A stretch of 36,830 bases of DNA, from assembly GCA_963617205.1 (NCBI GenBank), contig CAVEOA010000022.1, positions 1 through 36,830 on the forward strand. The letters run 5' to 3'. The translations under genes and the position numbers were made by a program. Source of the DNA: UBA11524 sp963617205. Lineage in GTDB: Bacteria > Bacillota > Clostridia > Christensenellales > Aristaeellaceae. Of this stretch, positions 25,738-34,059 are shown piece after piece. The notes below the pieces were generated by a model that made no database searches, was not told the origin of the DNA, and was given only the letters and a program-made list of their open reading frames with translations. How positions within the stretch are numbered: the first letter of the stretch is position 1; the number at the start of each line of letters is the position of its first letter.

Positions 25738-27241
25738 ATATTCCCAATGAGAAGCCGCCTTGAATCAGATAGAACATGGCAGTTCCGTCCACATAGACCG
25801 CATCGTGCATGGCGTCATAATTTGCAAGTGCAACCGTATGCTCCGTGCCATTGCTGTCCTGAAATATGTACTCGGTATGCGGTTCATCATCGTTTGTCCA
25901 GCCTTCAGGCAGCTTGCCGGAGACCGTAACCATCATCAGCTGCGAGTAAGCGGCGGAGAACGCGTCATAGTCAGCCTCTTCGCCGTTTTTCGTCAAGGTG
26001 ATGTCGTACACCTGATTGCCGTCCTCATCCACGGTCAACTCGTTATTCTCGTCAACCTGCTCAATGCGCGTGATGACGTACACTGTTTCCTCGCCGTTTT
26101 CGCGGATCGTCAGCGAGTTCAGATTGCCAAGCGCGGTCAGCAGCGGATAGCGCGTAAGCGTCTCCATCGCATCCGCATTCAGGAAAGCGCGGAACAGGAG
26201 GTCGCTGCAGCGGTAGATGCCGCCTTCAAAGAGCACATAATCGATAAGGTCGCTTTCCTGCGCGCCGATGATAAAGAGCAGCGTCGACGCTTCCCAGTCG
26301 GTCGTTTCGTACGAGCCGGATATCCCGACCGTTCCGATGGTGCCTGCCGCCTGATGCAGCTGAATCGCCATGCGCGGCTCATCGAAGCCATAGCGCGCAA
26401 GCGTCTCTGCGGTCGTGTCGCACAGATACTCACCCAGCCTGAGCGCTGCAGCAGACTTGCGCAGCGTTGTCAGGGTCTCCGCATCCGCCGGATATGTTAC
26501 CGGCACTGTCATCCGCCAGCGATCCTCCGCATCCGTATCGGTGATTTCGCCATCGAGCACCCACTGCATGGTGATGTTGCCCTGCGCATCCATCAGCGTG
26601 ATTTCATCAACGCGGTCGGCATGAATCGTCGGCTGCGTGACCGTATGCAGGGAACTGCGCGTAACGTACAGCTCCTCCGCCACACCGCGGCTGACGGACA
26701 GCAGGCGCGAATCGCCTTCAAGCTGCGCATATTGCCATGTCGTATCGTACTGCGGCGCATCGCCTATCATCAGCGTATACACCGTGCCGTCCTTCATCTC
26801 CACACGGACGACATTTTCAGGCTCAGTCAGCCCCATGGCCTCCCTTTCCTCGTCCGAGCCATCCCAGTCCTCACTGAGCACCTCTGCCGTCACGCTCTTG
26901 AGTGCGTCCAGCAATGTCGTTGCTGTCGTGTCACCGACCGTATAGGCATCCTCACCCACAAGCGTCAGCACGCCCGATGTTGTTTGCTCCACCGTCCATG
27001 CCTCCTCATCGCGCAATGCGATGGTGATGGACGAGATATCACCCGCTTCCGCCGACCAGAGGATAACGCTCGTGTCAACCGCTTCTTCCTCCGTGTCGTC
27101 GGTCGTTTCCGGCGTCTGAGCGAACAGCAGCAATCCCGCCGACAGCCCGACAAGCGCCACGCACGTAATCAGCGCCGTTATGCGCCATTTCTTGTGCGTT
27201 GCATGGCTGTGATGCTTCTTTGGCACATTTTCCATGCTCAC
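25736..27241 (-). CDS. DUF4340-domain membrane-anchored protein
   Basis: This 501-residue protein has a basic, His-rich N-terminus and one membrane helix (about residues 19-41), so the rest is predicted outside. The long mature part contains DUF4340-type repeats: T-S-G-V-L-T-L-V-G-E-D, later R-Y-G-F-D-E-P, I-G-T-V-G-I-S-G-S-Y, and V-Y-R/C-S-D-L-L, all typical of these beta-rich proteins. Such proteins accompany Gld-like ABC transporters in many phyla. The start is GTG 27241, overlapping the GldG-like stop codon by four bases (GTGA), with GAGGAGG 5 bases upstream. It is the last gene of the cluster. Function is unknown. Confidence 0.8.
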   Translation of the reverse strand: MSMENVPKKHHSHATHKKWRITALITCVALVGLSAGLLLFAQTPETTDDTEEEAVDTSVILWSAEAGDISSITIALRDEEAWTVEQTTSGVLTLVGEDAYTVGDTTATTLLDALKSVTAEVLSEDWDGSDEEREAMGLTEPENVVRVEMKDGTVYTLMIGDAPQYDTTWQYAQLEGDSRLLSVSRGVAEELYVTRSSLHTVTQPTIHADRVDEITLMDAQGNITMQWVLDGEITDTDAEDRWRMTVPVTYPADAETLTTLRKSAAALRLGEYLCDTTAETLARYGFDEPRMAIQLHQAAGTIGTVGISGSYETTDWEASTLLFIIGAQESDLIDYVLFEGGIYRCSDLLFRAFLNADAMETLTRYPLLTALGNLNSLTIRENGEETVYVITRIEQVDENNELTVDEDGNQVYDITLTKNGEEADYDAFSAAYSQLMMVTVSGKLPEGWTNDDEPHTEYIFQDSNGTEHTVALANYDAMHDAVYVDGTAMFYLIQGGFSLGI

Positions 27242-28716
27242 AGATTCCTCCTCGGAAGCAGAATCAGCACCGCGAAGAGCACCACCAACAGCGGCAGCAC
27301 CACCAGCACCACGCTGCCAAGCGTCAGTGCATTCGCGGAAAGTCCCGGACGGAGCGCCGTCTTAACCATGATGCTGCTGTCGATGCTATCCGAGCCAGAA
27401 AGATATTCCACAACGCGAATCAGGAACTCCTCGCCGTCTGTCATGGTGAAAAGCTGCTCTTCCGTCAGCAGTGCCGAGCTGCCGATGACAACTGCTCGGC
27501 TGACATCGCCGGTGTCGGTAAACCGCTTCGACTGCAGCGCAAGCGCGAACGGACCGGTCGGGTCGGTGTCGGACTGCGTGAGGCTCAGGCGCGTGCTGCT
27601 CGTATCGATACAGTAGCTCTTTTCACTCGTCAGCAGCAGTGCATCCACCAGCAGGTTGTTGTCCGTTTCAGGCGCCGGATCAAAGCCGCGGCTCGCCACC
27701 ATCAGGATGGTCGTGCGCCCATTGAGCATCATGTCGAGTGTGATGTCCGTCGCGTTCATTTCCGGCAGAATCGCAAGGCGGTTGCTGTTGTAGTAGGTGT
27801 CCTCCTCCTCCGACGAAGCCAGCACGAGTCCGTTTTCAGGGAGGAAACCGTAGGAACGCAGCAGAGCCGTCACATTCGGCATATCCTCAATCGGGTCGGT
27901 ATAATCGCAGGTAAAGAGAATCGCGCCGCCGCCCTGAATATATTTGCGGACAATCTCCATGTCGGCATCGGAATACTCCTTCACGGGCGACAGGATGCAG
28001 AGAATGTCGTTCTCGGCGAATGTCATCTCGCCAAGCGACTCAAACGCCACATCGTAGTGATTCTCCTCCATCAGCGTCACAAAGGCGGACACGGAATCCT
28101 CTCCCAATTCACCGTGACCGGTCGCAATGTGCAGCGTCGGCACGGTATCACGCGTCACATAGGAAATGGCAGACGTGATTTTCTGCTCGTATGCCAGACC
28201 GGACACGTTATACGAGCCCGTATCCGCATCGACAGAAAGCGTCACAAAATCGGTGGACGTCAGCACGCGGTAGCGGTCAGTCTCCTCGCAGTACACAATC
28301 AGGTTCGATGCGGATACCGTCGTTGTGCTGCTCGAAAAGCGCGTCAGCAGCAGCGGATTCAGGCTCGGCGGGGTCTGCTCCCATGTCACCATGTCGCTCG
28401 CCGCAGCATAGCGGTTGAGCAGCTCCAGCAACGGCGCATCCTCCTCGCCGCGTTCAAACAGCGCGTAGATTTTGACCGGACGCGTCAGGTTTGCGAGAAC
28501 CTCCTTTGTCGTTTCGCTCTGCGTTGTGACGGCGTTGAACGAGAAGTCCGCGCGCAGGTCGTATTTTTCCTCCAGCTTTGTCATGGCAAGGTTCACCAGA
28601 ATCAGCGCCGTAATCACGAGTGCCACCAGCACAGTCGATATGGTGCCGTAGCGGAAGCGTGCAGAAAGCGTAATTTTCCGTTTCGTCCGCTTATCCCTGA
28701 TTTTCCTGTTGCGCAT
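27238..28716 (-). CDS. GldG-like auxiliary ABC transporter protein
   Basis: This 492-residue protein has an N-terminal membrane helix (about residues 24-45), a large extracellular region, and a C-terminal helix followed by a basic end (L-L-P-R-R-N-L), the plan of GldG/ABC-type uncharacterised transport proteins. Typical segments are R-A-D-F-S-F-N-A-V (Asp-Leu-Thr equivalent at the start of the domain), the middle H-I-A-T-G-H-G-E and L-C-I-L-S-P, and G-G-G-A-I-L-F, matching the DUF7088/GldG region. The ATG at 28716 has GAGGGGAG 10 bases upstream; the longer frame overlaps the permease gene. It lies 7 bases after the permease stop codon. Confidence 0.82.
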   Translation of the reverse strand: MRNRKIRDKRTKRKITLSARFRYGTISTVLVALVITALILVNLAMTKLEEKYDLRADFSFNAVTTQSETTKEVLANLTRPVKIYALFERGEEDAPLLELLNRYAAASDMVTWEQTPPSLNPLLLTRFSSSTTTVSASNLIVYCEETDRYRVLTSTDFVTLSVDADTGSYNVSGLAYEQKITSAISYVTRDTVPTLHIATGHGELGEDSVSAFVTLMEENHYDVAFESLGEMTFAENDILCILSPVKEYSDADMEIVRKYIQGGGAILFTCDYTDPIEDMPNVTALLRSYGFLPENGLVLASSEEEDTYYNSNRLAILPEMNATDITLDMMLNGRTTILMVASRGFDPAPETDNNLLVDALLLTSEKSYCIDTSSTRLSLTQSDTDPTGPFALALQSKRFTDTGDVSRAVVIGSSALLTEEQLFTMTDGEEFLIRVVEYLSGSDSIDSSIMVKTALRPGLSANALTLGSVVLVVLPLLVVLFAVLILLPRRNL

Positions 28717-28723
28717 CTGCTTC

Positions 28724-29434
28724 TCACTCCCCTCGATAGCGCCGTGCATCCAGTGCATGTACGGTCAGCAGCAGGAAGGCTGCGGTAAAAGACAGGTAGT
28801 ATACAACGCTTGCCGCGCTCAGCTGCCCCATCAGGAAGGGTTCCGCACGCTGATACAGGCTGAAGAAGGACAGCAGGTCAGAGAAAAACTCACTGTTGAC
28901 CGAGTTCTCCAGCAAATCGAGCATCCACAGCACAAAGTTCGCGCCGAAGCCGAACACCGCTGCCGTCACCTGATTCTTCGAGCAGCCAGAAATGAACAGG
29001 TCAAGCGCGATAAACGAGCCGCCCTGCAGGATAAAACCGAGATACGCGACAAGCAGCTCAGACGGGTACACACGGCCATAAATCGCCACGACAAGCACAA
29101 AGCCGAGCGTCAGCACCGTCGTTGCAAGCATCACCGTGCATGCAGCAAAATACTTGCCCAGCACCATGCCCGGCAGGGAGACAGGGCTCGTCAGCAGCAG
29201 CTGATCCGTCCTGCGCTGACGCTCCTCCGCGAGAAGGCGCATCGTCAGCACAGGCGACAGCAGCATCCACAAATAGCACATCTGCCCGATAAACGTCGGG
29301 AGATCGGACGAGCGCGACTGCATGATCTGCACATAAAACAGCACGGAGGACACCAGCAGAAACACGCACATAAACACATAGCCGATTGGCGTAAGGAAAT
29401 ACGCCTGCAGCTCACGCTTCCAAATTGCCCGCAA
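28724..29434 (-). CDS. ABC-2 type permease, GldF-like
   Basis: This 236-residue membrane protein has six hydrophobic segments and the N-terminal K-R-E-L-Q-A-Y-F-L-T-P-I-G-Y-V-F motif of the GldF/ABC-2 group, with E-E-R-Q-R-R-T-D-Q-L-L-L-T-S-P in the cytoplasmic loop. It should form the membrane part of a transporter with the ATPase just upstream. The start is TTG 29434, six bases after the ATPase stop; AGGTGATC in front matches the 16S tail and no later ATG fits the family start. The substrate is unknown. Confidence 0.88.
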   Translation of the reverse strand: MRAIWKRELQAYFLTPIGYVFMCVFLLVSSVLFYVQIMQSRSSDLPTFIGQMCYLWMLLSPVLTMRLLAEERQRRTDQLLLTSPVSLPGMVLGKYFAACTVMLATTVLTLGFVLVVAIYGRVYPSELLVAYLGFILQGGSFIALDLFISGCSKNQVTAAVFGFGANFVLWMLDLLENSVNSEFFSDLLSFFSLYQRAEPFLMGQLSAASVVYYLSFTAAFLLLTVHALDARRYRGE

Positions 29435-29440
29435 TTCCGA

Positions 29441-30430
29441 TCACCTGCTCTTTCCTTCGGCTGATGTTTCCGCATTGTCCTGCGTTTTCGATGCTTCCTG
29501 CGCGGTTGTCCGCAGGAACAGGGTTTCCAGCGAGTCCTGCTCCTCCACCAGCATCCGAATCGGTGCATCCAGCCCGCACAAGAGCCGGAACAGCTGCGTC
29601 TGCGGATCAGGCTCTGCCGCCGCATCGCATTCCAGCTCGACCTCGCTGACCTCTATCGTCCATGTCGGCAGCGCCTTGATGCGCCGCACGCACGGCAGCG
29701 ACCGCAGTGCCGGAATCAGCTGCTTTTCGCGCATTGCAATGCTTGCACGAAGCCGAATCGTTTCGCCGTTCCGGTTGAGTGACTTCATATCCGCCTCATA
29801 CTCGAGATGACCGTGGTTCAGGATCAGCACGCGCTGGCAGAGCTGCTGTATTTCAGACAGCAGATGCGAGGAAAAGATAATGGTATGCGACTTGCCGAGC
29901 TGCTCAATCAGCGTGCGGATTTCGACGACCTGCCGCGGATCAAGCCCAACCGTCGGCTCATCCAGCACAATCACCTTCGGGCTGCCGCATAATGCTTGCG
30001 CCACGCCGACGCGCTGCCGATATCCCTTTGACAGATGCCCGATCAGCCGATGCGCCACCTCGTGCAGGCCGCAGGTGTCGATGATTTCCTCGACGTGCTT
30101 CGGGATGGCCTTGCCCTCGACCTCCTTGAGCTCGCACACGAAGCGCAGGAACGACCTCACCGTCATCTCGTCATACAGCGGCGGGCGCTCCGGCAGATAG
30201 CCAATCAGCCGCTTGCATTCACGGGCATTCTGCAGCAAATCCATGCCATCCACCAGCACCTGACCCGAGGTTGGCGGCAGATAACCGGTCATGATGTTGA
30301 GCGTCGTTGTCTTGCCTGCGCCGTTCTGCCCGAGCAGCCCGACAATCTGCCCTTCAGGTGCAGAAAAGGACACATCGCTGAGTGCCTCCACCGCGCCGTA
30401 GCGCTTTGTCACATGCCGGAGTTCAATCAC
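29441..30430 (-). CDS. ABC transporter ATPase, GldA-like
   Basis: This 329-residue ATPase has Walker A G-Q-N-G-A-G-K-T near residues 34-41, a Q-loop (Y-L-P-E-R), the signature L-S-K-G-Y-R-Q-R (the L-S-x-G-x-R-Q-R type of the CcmA group), Walker B V-I-V-L-D-E-P-T and the H-loop S-S-H. A non-conserved C-terminal region of about 110 residues, with a Ser/Thr/Lys-rich end, follows. It powers the GldF-like permease. The start is GTG 30430, 6 bases after AGGAGGTG; GTG 30439 overlaps that site. A promoter with an extended -10 lies just upstream. Confidence 0.93.
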   Translation of the reverse strand: MIELRHVTKRYGAVEALSDVSFSAPEGQIVGLLGQNGAGKTTTLNIMTGYLPPTSGQVLVDGMDLLQNARECKRLIGYLPERPPLYDEMTVRSFLRFVCELKEVEGKAIPKHVEEIIDTCGLHEVAHRLIGHLSKGYRQRVGVAQALCGSPKVIVLDEPTVGLDPRQVVEIRTLIEQLGKSHTIIFSSHLLSEIQQLCQRVLILNHGHLEYEADMKSLNRNGETIRLRASIAMREKQLIPALRSLPCVRRIKALPTWTIEVSEVELECDAAAEPDPQTQLFRLLCGLDAPIRMLVEEQDSLETLFLRTTAQEASKTQDNAETSAEGKSR

Positions 30431-30457
30431 GCCGCACACCTCCTATCGAATACGGTC

Positions 30458-30466
30458 ATTATAACA
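30458..30466 (-). promoter_or_regulatory. Extended -10 promoter of the Gld-like cluster
   Basis: The minus strand reads TGTTATAAT (30466-30458), a full extended -10. No good -35 is visible, as often with extended -10 promoters. It lies 28 bases before the ATPase start. Confidence 0.55.
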
Positions 30467-30500
30467 GAACTTTTCCGGCAATGCATGAACGGAATGTAAA

Positions 30501-30539
30501 GAATCCGCCGCACCTGCTTAGCGCGACGGATTCCTTTTT
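30501..30539 (-). terminator. Terminator after the histidine kinase gene
   Basis: A 13-bp stem (30501-30513 with 30521-30533, counting G-T pairs) encloses a 7-base loop. The minus-strand tail reads TTTACATT. It begins within the end of the kinase gene region and separates it from the Gld-like cluster. The + strand also has a five-T run, so it could stop antisense transcription. Confidence 0.75.
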
Positions 30540-31755
30540 ACAGGATGATGCGGAATGTAATCGTATTCTGCTTTTTCTCGACCGAAATGCTGCCGCCATG
30601 CGCCTCCGCCGTTGCCTTCGCGATGGACAGCCCGATGCCCGAACCGCCGACCTTCGCCGCTTGAGCACTGTTTCCTCGGCAGAAGCGTTCAAACAGCCTT
30701 GCCGCGTCCACATCCGCGTCCGGCACACAGGGATTCGACACGCAGATTTCGACCCTTCTGCCCTTGCGCCGCAGTTCGAGGCGAATCTCGCCTTTCTCCG
30801 CAGCATACTTCACGGCATTGTCCAGCAGGATGGAAATCATCTGCTGAACCGCCGTCTGGTCGCCTATGAACATCACGTTGCCTTCGATGTCCATCGTGAA
30901 GGACTTGTCCTGTCCTTTTGCCAGCGCGGTAAACGGCTCAGCCGCTTCCCAGACCGCATCGCTGATGGAAAACGCCTGTTTCTCCGGGAAGGGATTCTGT
31001 TCATCGAGCCGCGAGAGCGTAACCAGATTTGAAATCAGCTTCGACAAGCGCGCAGACTGCTCCTGAATGCTGGTCACCCATTCGTTATCCGGATCATCCA
31101 TTGCCAGCACGTCGGCGCTTGTCGCAATGGCTGTCAGCGGTGTTTTCAGTTCATGTCCGGCATTGGTGACAAACTGCTTTTGTGTTTCCATATTACGGAC
31201 GAACGGCTTAATCGCACGCCGCGACAACAGCAGCACCAGCAGGAACACAACCATCAGACACCCTGCCGCAATAACGCCGCTGATCACCAGCAGCATGCGA
31301 ATCATCTGCGTTTCCTTTTCCGCATTCAGGAAGACGATGCGTGTTTTTGAATCCGTCCTGGACACCTGATATCGGTAGCCGCCCAGAAAGCCCTTGCTTT
31401 TCCCGCCTGACAGCGCCTTCTCGGCGTATTGTGTTGCCTCCTCCTCGGACACGGACGCAATGAAATCCTGATTGATGCCCGACAAATCCCCGTTGCTGTC
31501 GTATGTCACGGTAAAGAAGCGAATCATGTACTGCATTTCCGGCGAAAACGGCGGCTGAACATCCATGGGCGGCGACATGACCGGCTGCATCCTTTCGCCC
31601 CTTTCAACCGCCTGCAGCCTGTTCAGAATGCCGTCAAGCTGCGCCATGGTCGACTGATAGTTCCATAGGTTAATCACCAGCAGCAGCGTCAGAATCACGG
31701 CGGAAAACGCGCCCATTGCCGCGCCGATAAAGCGCCAGCGGAGCTTCTTCAGCAT
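30538..31755 (-). CDS. Sensor histidine kinase
   Basis: This 405-residue kinase has two membrane helices (about residues 9-30 and 152-178) around an extracellular sensor of about 120 residues that carries a Met/Pro-rich stretch (about 56-80) but no recognised domain. The dimerisation box N-A-G-H-E-L-K-T-P-L places the phospho-accepting His at 201. The ATPase domain shows the N-box (L-L-D-N-A-V-K-Y-A) and the G-box (G-G-S-G-I-G-L-S-I-A-K). No HAMP domain is evident. The start overlaps the response regulator stop by seven bases, so the two are translationally coupled. The partner is the OmpR-type regulator; the ligand is unknown. The VTC-DUF4956-CotH operon diverges from this pair. Confidence 0.95.
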   Translation of the reverse strand: MLKKLRWRFIGAAMGAFSAVILTLLLVINLWNYQSTMAQLDGILNRLQAVERGERMQPVMSPPMDVQPPFSPEMQYMIRFFTVTYDSNGDLSGINQDFIASVSEEEATQYAEKALSGGKSKGFLGGYRYQVSRTDSKTRIVFLNAEKETQMIRMLLVISGVIAAGCLMVVFLLVLLLSRRAIKPFVRNMETQKQFVTNAGHELKTPLTAIATSADVLAMDDPDNEWVTSIQEQSARLSKLISNLVTLSRLDEQNPFPEKQAFSISDAVWEAAEPFTALAKGQDKSFTMDIEGNVMFIGDQTAVQQMISILLDNAVKYAAEKGEIRLELRRKGRRVEICVSNPCVPDADVDAARLFERFCRGNSAQAAKVGGSGIGLSIAKATAEAHGGSISVEKKQNTITFRIIL

Positions 31756-32426
31756 GAAATTTCCTCCAATGCATATCCTGCGCCGCGAATTGTCCGGATT
31801 TCAACGTTCGCGTCAATCTGTCGCAGCTTCCTGCGCAGGAAACCGATGTATGTCCAGACAACGTCCGTTTCCGCCTTGCTGTCAGGACCCCAGATGCGTT
31901 CCATCAGATGCTCGGACGAAAACACCTGCCGCGGATGACGCAAAAGCAGCTCCATCAGCTGATACTCCTTGTTGTTCAGCCTCACCTCATTGCCGGATGC
32001 ACGGAGCAGATACTGGCTGCATTCGAGCGTCACATTGCCAAGCGTCAATGCTGCGGGCGCATATGTCTCGCTGCGGCGGACAAGCGCACGAACCCGTGCC
32101 AGAAACTCGCTTGCAGCAAACGGCTTTGGCAGATAATCATCCGCACCGGCATCCAGCCCTGCAACGCGGTCGGAAACCTCCGCCTTTGCCGTCAGGAACA
32201 ATGTCGGCGTCGAAATGCCCAGCCGCCGTGCCGTCTTGAGCACCTCGATGCCGTCCATGCCGGGCATCATGATATCCAGAATCAGCGCGTCATAAGTCGC
32301 CGTCTGAATATAATACAGCGCATCCGTGCCGTTATGCACAAGGTCAACGGCATACTTGTTCTTCTCCAGCATGACCTTCAGCGCCTTCGCGATGGTCATT
32401 TCATCCTCGGCAAGTAAAATTCGCAT
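31749..32426 (-). CDS. OmpR-family response regulator
   Basis: This 225-residue regulator has a receiver domain (acidic E7-D8-E9, phospho-acceptor D51 in L-I-L-D-I-M-M-P, T79, and K101 in L-P-K-P-F) and a winged-helix DNA-binding domain at about 125-222 (L-N-N-K-E-Y-Q-L-M-E-L-L, then T-I-R-G-A-G-Y). The start was set to ATG 32426; the TTG six bases earlier is less likely. A good promoter lies at 32497-32525. Its targets are probably the divergent VTC operon and itself, since direct TTCA repeats lie between the two promoters. Confidence 0.95.
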   Translation of the reverse strand: MRILLAEDEMTIAKALKVMLEKNKYAVDLVHNGTDALYYIQTATYDALILDIMMPGMDGIEVLKTARRLGISTPTLFLTAKAEVSDRVAGLDAGADDYLPKPFAASEFLARVRALVRRSETYAPAALTLGNVTLECSQYLLRASGNEVRLNNKEYQLMELLLRHPRQVFSSEHLMERIWGPDSKAETDVVWTYIGFLRRKLRQIDANVEIRTIRGAGYALEEISC

Positions 32427-32496
32427 TCTCAATCACCCGCCTTTATTATGACACTTCCAGTTGAATTGAGCCTGAAAAAGCCGTGTTTTCTCCCCT

Positions 32497-32525
32497 ATTG
32501 TAATCAGAAAATATCGGAATGGCAA
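32497..32525 (-). promoter_or_regulatory. Promoter of the response regulator/kinase pair
   Basis: The minus strand reads TTGCCA (32525-32520), a 17-base spacer and TACAAT (32502-32497). Confidence 0.65.
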
Positions 32526-32545
32526 TAGCGAATCATCCGAAGAAA

Positions 32546-32600
32546 TTCAAAATTCCTTCACAAAGCTTTTCAGGTTCATTTCGGGAAGCGAATGTAAAAT
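32546..32600 (+). promoter_or_regulatory. TTCA repeats and probable promoter of the second VTC operon
   Basis: TTCA occurs at 32546, 32557, 32569 and 32575, with spacings of 11, 12 and 6 bases. A -10-like TAAAAT is at 32595-32600. The -35 position (about 32572-32577) falls within the repeats and is not a consensus hexamer. This is the layout of an activator-dependent promoter bound by an OmpR-type regulator; both the binding and the repeat unit are inferred. Confidence 0.4.
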
Positions 32601-32650
32601 CTAAGTAAAACAAGCGGATTGAGTACAAATCTGCGGAAGGGAGAATAAGC

Positions 32651-33343
32651 ATGGAAACAGTTGGCAAGTACCGCCATGAGCTGAAGTATCAGATCAGTCT
32701 GGCTGATTACTACGCGCTCCGGCAGCGGCTGCGCACGGTCATGAAGTCCGATCCGCATACAGGCGCAGACGGACGCTATCAGATCCGCAGCATTTACTTC
32801 GATAATTTCCGCGACAAGGCGCTGTGCGAAAAAGTGGATGGCTTGCAGCAGCGTGAAAAATTCCGCATCCGGTGGTATAATGACGATTTATCTTTTATCA
32901 CACTGGAAAAGAAAATCAAGCACAATAATCTCTGCCTCAAGGTTGATGCCCCTGTCACGGAGACAGAGCTGAAAGCACTTCTGAACGGCGACACATCGTG
33001 GATGCTCAAGCATCCGCAGGAGCTCGTGCGCGAGCTGTACTGCAAGATGCAGTATCAGCAGCTGAAGCCACGCGTCGTTGTGTCGTACATGCGTGAGCCG
33101 TACATCTATGCCCCCGGCAACGTCCGCATTACATTCGATTCACGCATCCGAACGACGCTTTTCAGCCGCGACTTCCTTGATGCCGGCATGAAGGACATCA
33201 GCGTTCAGGATTCGCCGTCAGATATGCTGATGGAAGTCAAGTACGATGAATATCTGCCGGAAATCATCTCTGCGCTCGTGCAGACACCCGGCATTCGACA
33301 GCAGGCCTTCTCGAAATACGGCGCGTGCAGGCGATTCGGTTAA
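32651..33343 (+). CDS. VTC-domain protein (polyphosphate polymerase-like), module 2
   Basis: This 230-residue VTC-domain protein is a diverged relative of the one at 1178-1885. Shared tunnel motifs are Arg-His-Glu-Leu-Lys at residues 8-12, I-R-S-I-Y-F-D, K-F-R-I-R-W-Y, L-E-K-K-I-K, Y-M-R-E-P-Y, V-R-I-T-F-D and M-E-V-K-Y-D, so the triphosphate-binding residues look intact. The two proteins also end alike (S-K-Y then C-R-R-F). It has no membrane segment. The ATG at 32651 follows AAGGGAG by 7 bases. It is the first gene of its operon and lies 224 bases from the divergent response regulator. The product (polyphosphate or something else) is unproven. Confidence 0.9.
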   Translation: METVGKYRHELKYQISLADYYALRQRLRTVMKSDPHTGADGRYQIRSIYFDNFRDKALCEKVDGLQQREKFRIRWYNDDLSFITLEKKIKHNNLCLKVDAPVTETELKALLNGDTSWMLKHPQELVRELYCKMQYQQLKPRVVVSYMREPYIYAPGNVRITFDSRIRTTLFSRDFLDAGMKDISVQDSPSDMLMEVKYDEYLPEIISALVQTPGIRQQAFSKYGACRRFG

Positions 33344-33373
33344 GACGACAAAAATTTTAGGAGGAATTTCCCC

Positions 33374-34045
33374 ATGACGTTTAGCGACATCTTCAAGTCC
33401 AGCTTCCTTGAGAATATTTCCGAGTTTTCCGTCATTGACACCCTGATCGGTCTCCTGTTCTCCCTCGTTATCAGCCTGTTCATCTTCCTCGTCTACAAGA
33501 AAACGCTGACCGGCGTCATGTACTCCAGCGGCTTCGCGCTCACGCTCATCGGTCTGTCCCTCGTCACCACGCTCGTCATCATGGCTGTCACCTCGAATGT
33601 CGTCCTTTCGCTGGGCATGGTCGGTGCGCTGTCCATCGTCCGCTTCCGTTCCGCCATCAAGGAGCCGATTGAAATCGTGTTCCTGTTCTGGTCAATCGGC
33701 GTTGGCATCGTCATCGGCGCCGGCATGATTCCGCTGGCTGTTATCGGCTCCGCGATCATCGGCATCATCCTGCTGATCTTCGCCAACCGCAAGATCCACA
33801 ACAATCCGTATATCCTCGTGCTGCGCTGCGCCGATGAGAACGCCGAAACTGCCGTCCTCGACACACTCGCCAAGGATACCGCAAACTACATCGTCAAGTC
33901 CAAGACCATCAACACGTCCGGCATTGAGCTGACCGCCGAAATCCGCACGAAGAACGCCTCGACCAGCTTCGTCAACCTGATTGCCAATCTGCCCGGCGTT
34001 GAGAACGCCACGCTCGTGAGCTACAACGGCGAATACATGGCGTAA
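33374..34045 (+). CDS. DUF4956 membrane protein, module 2
   Basis: This 223-residue protein is the second DUF4956 member. It has hydrophobic segments at about residues 22-41, 52-75, 80-95 and 104-135, the hallmark G-M-V-G-A-L-S-I-V-R-F-R, then K-E-P-I-E, and a soluble C-terminal domain of about 80 residues. Compared with the copy at 1906-2604 the N-terminus is shorter and the C-terminal domain less basic, but both end in a G-V-x-x-A-T-L-V stretch. AGGAGG lies 8 bases before the ATG. It sits 30 bases after VTC and 14 before CotH, so all three are one operon. Confidence 0.9.
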   Translation: MTFSDIFKSSFLENISEFSVIDTLIGLLFSLVISLFIFLVYKKTLTGVMYSSGFALTLIGLSLVTTLVIMAVTSNVVLSLGMVGALSIVRFRSAIKEPIEIVFLFWSIGVGIVIGAGMIPLAVIGSAIIGIILLIFANRKIHNNPYILVLRCADENAETAVLDTLAKDTANYIVKSKTINTSGIELTAEIRTKNASTSFVNLIANLPGVENATLVSYNGEYMA

Positions 34046-34059
34046 CGGAGGGATCAAGC

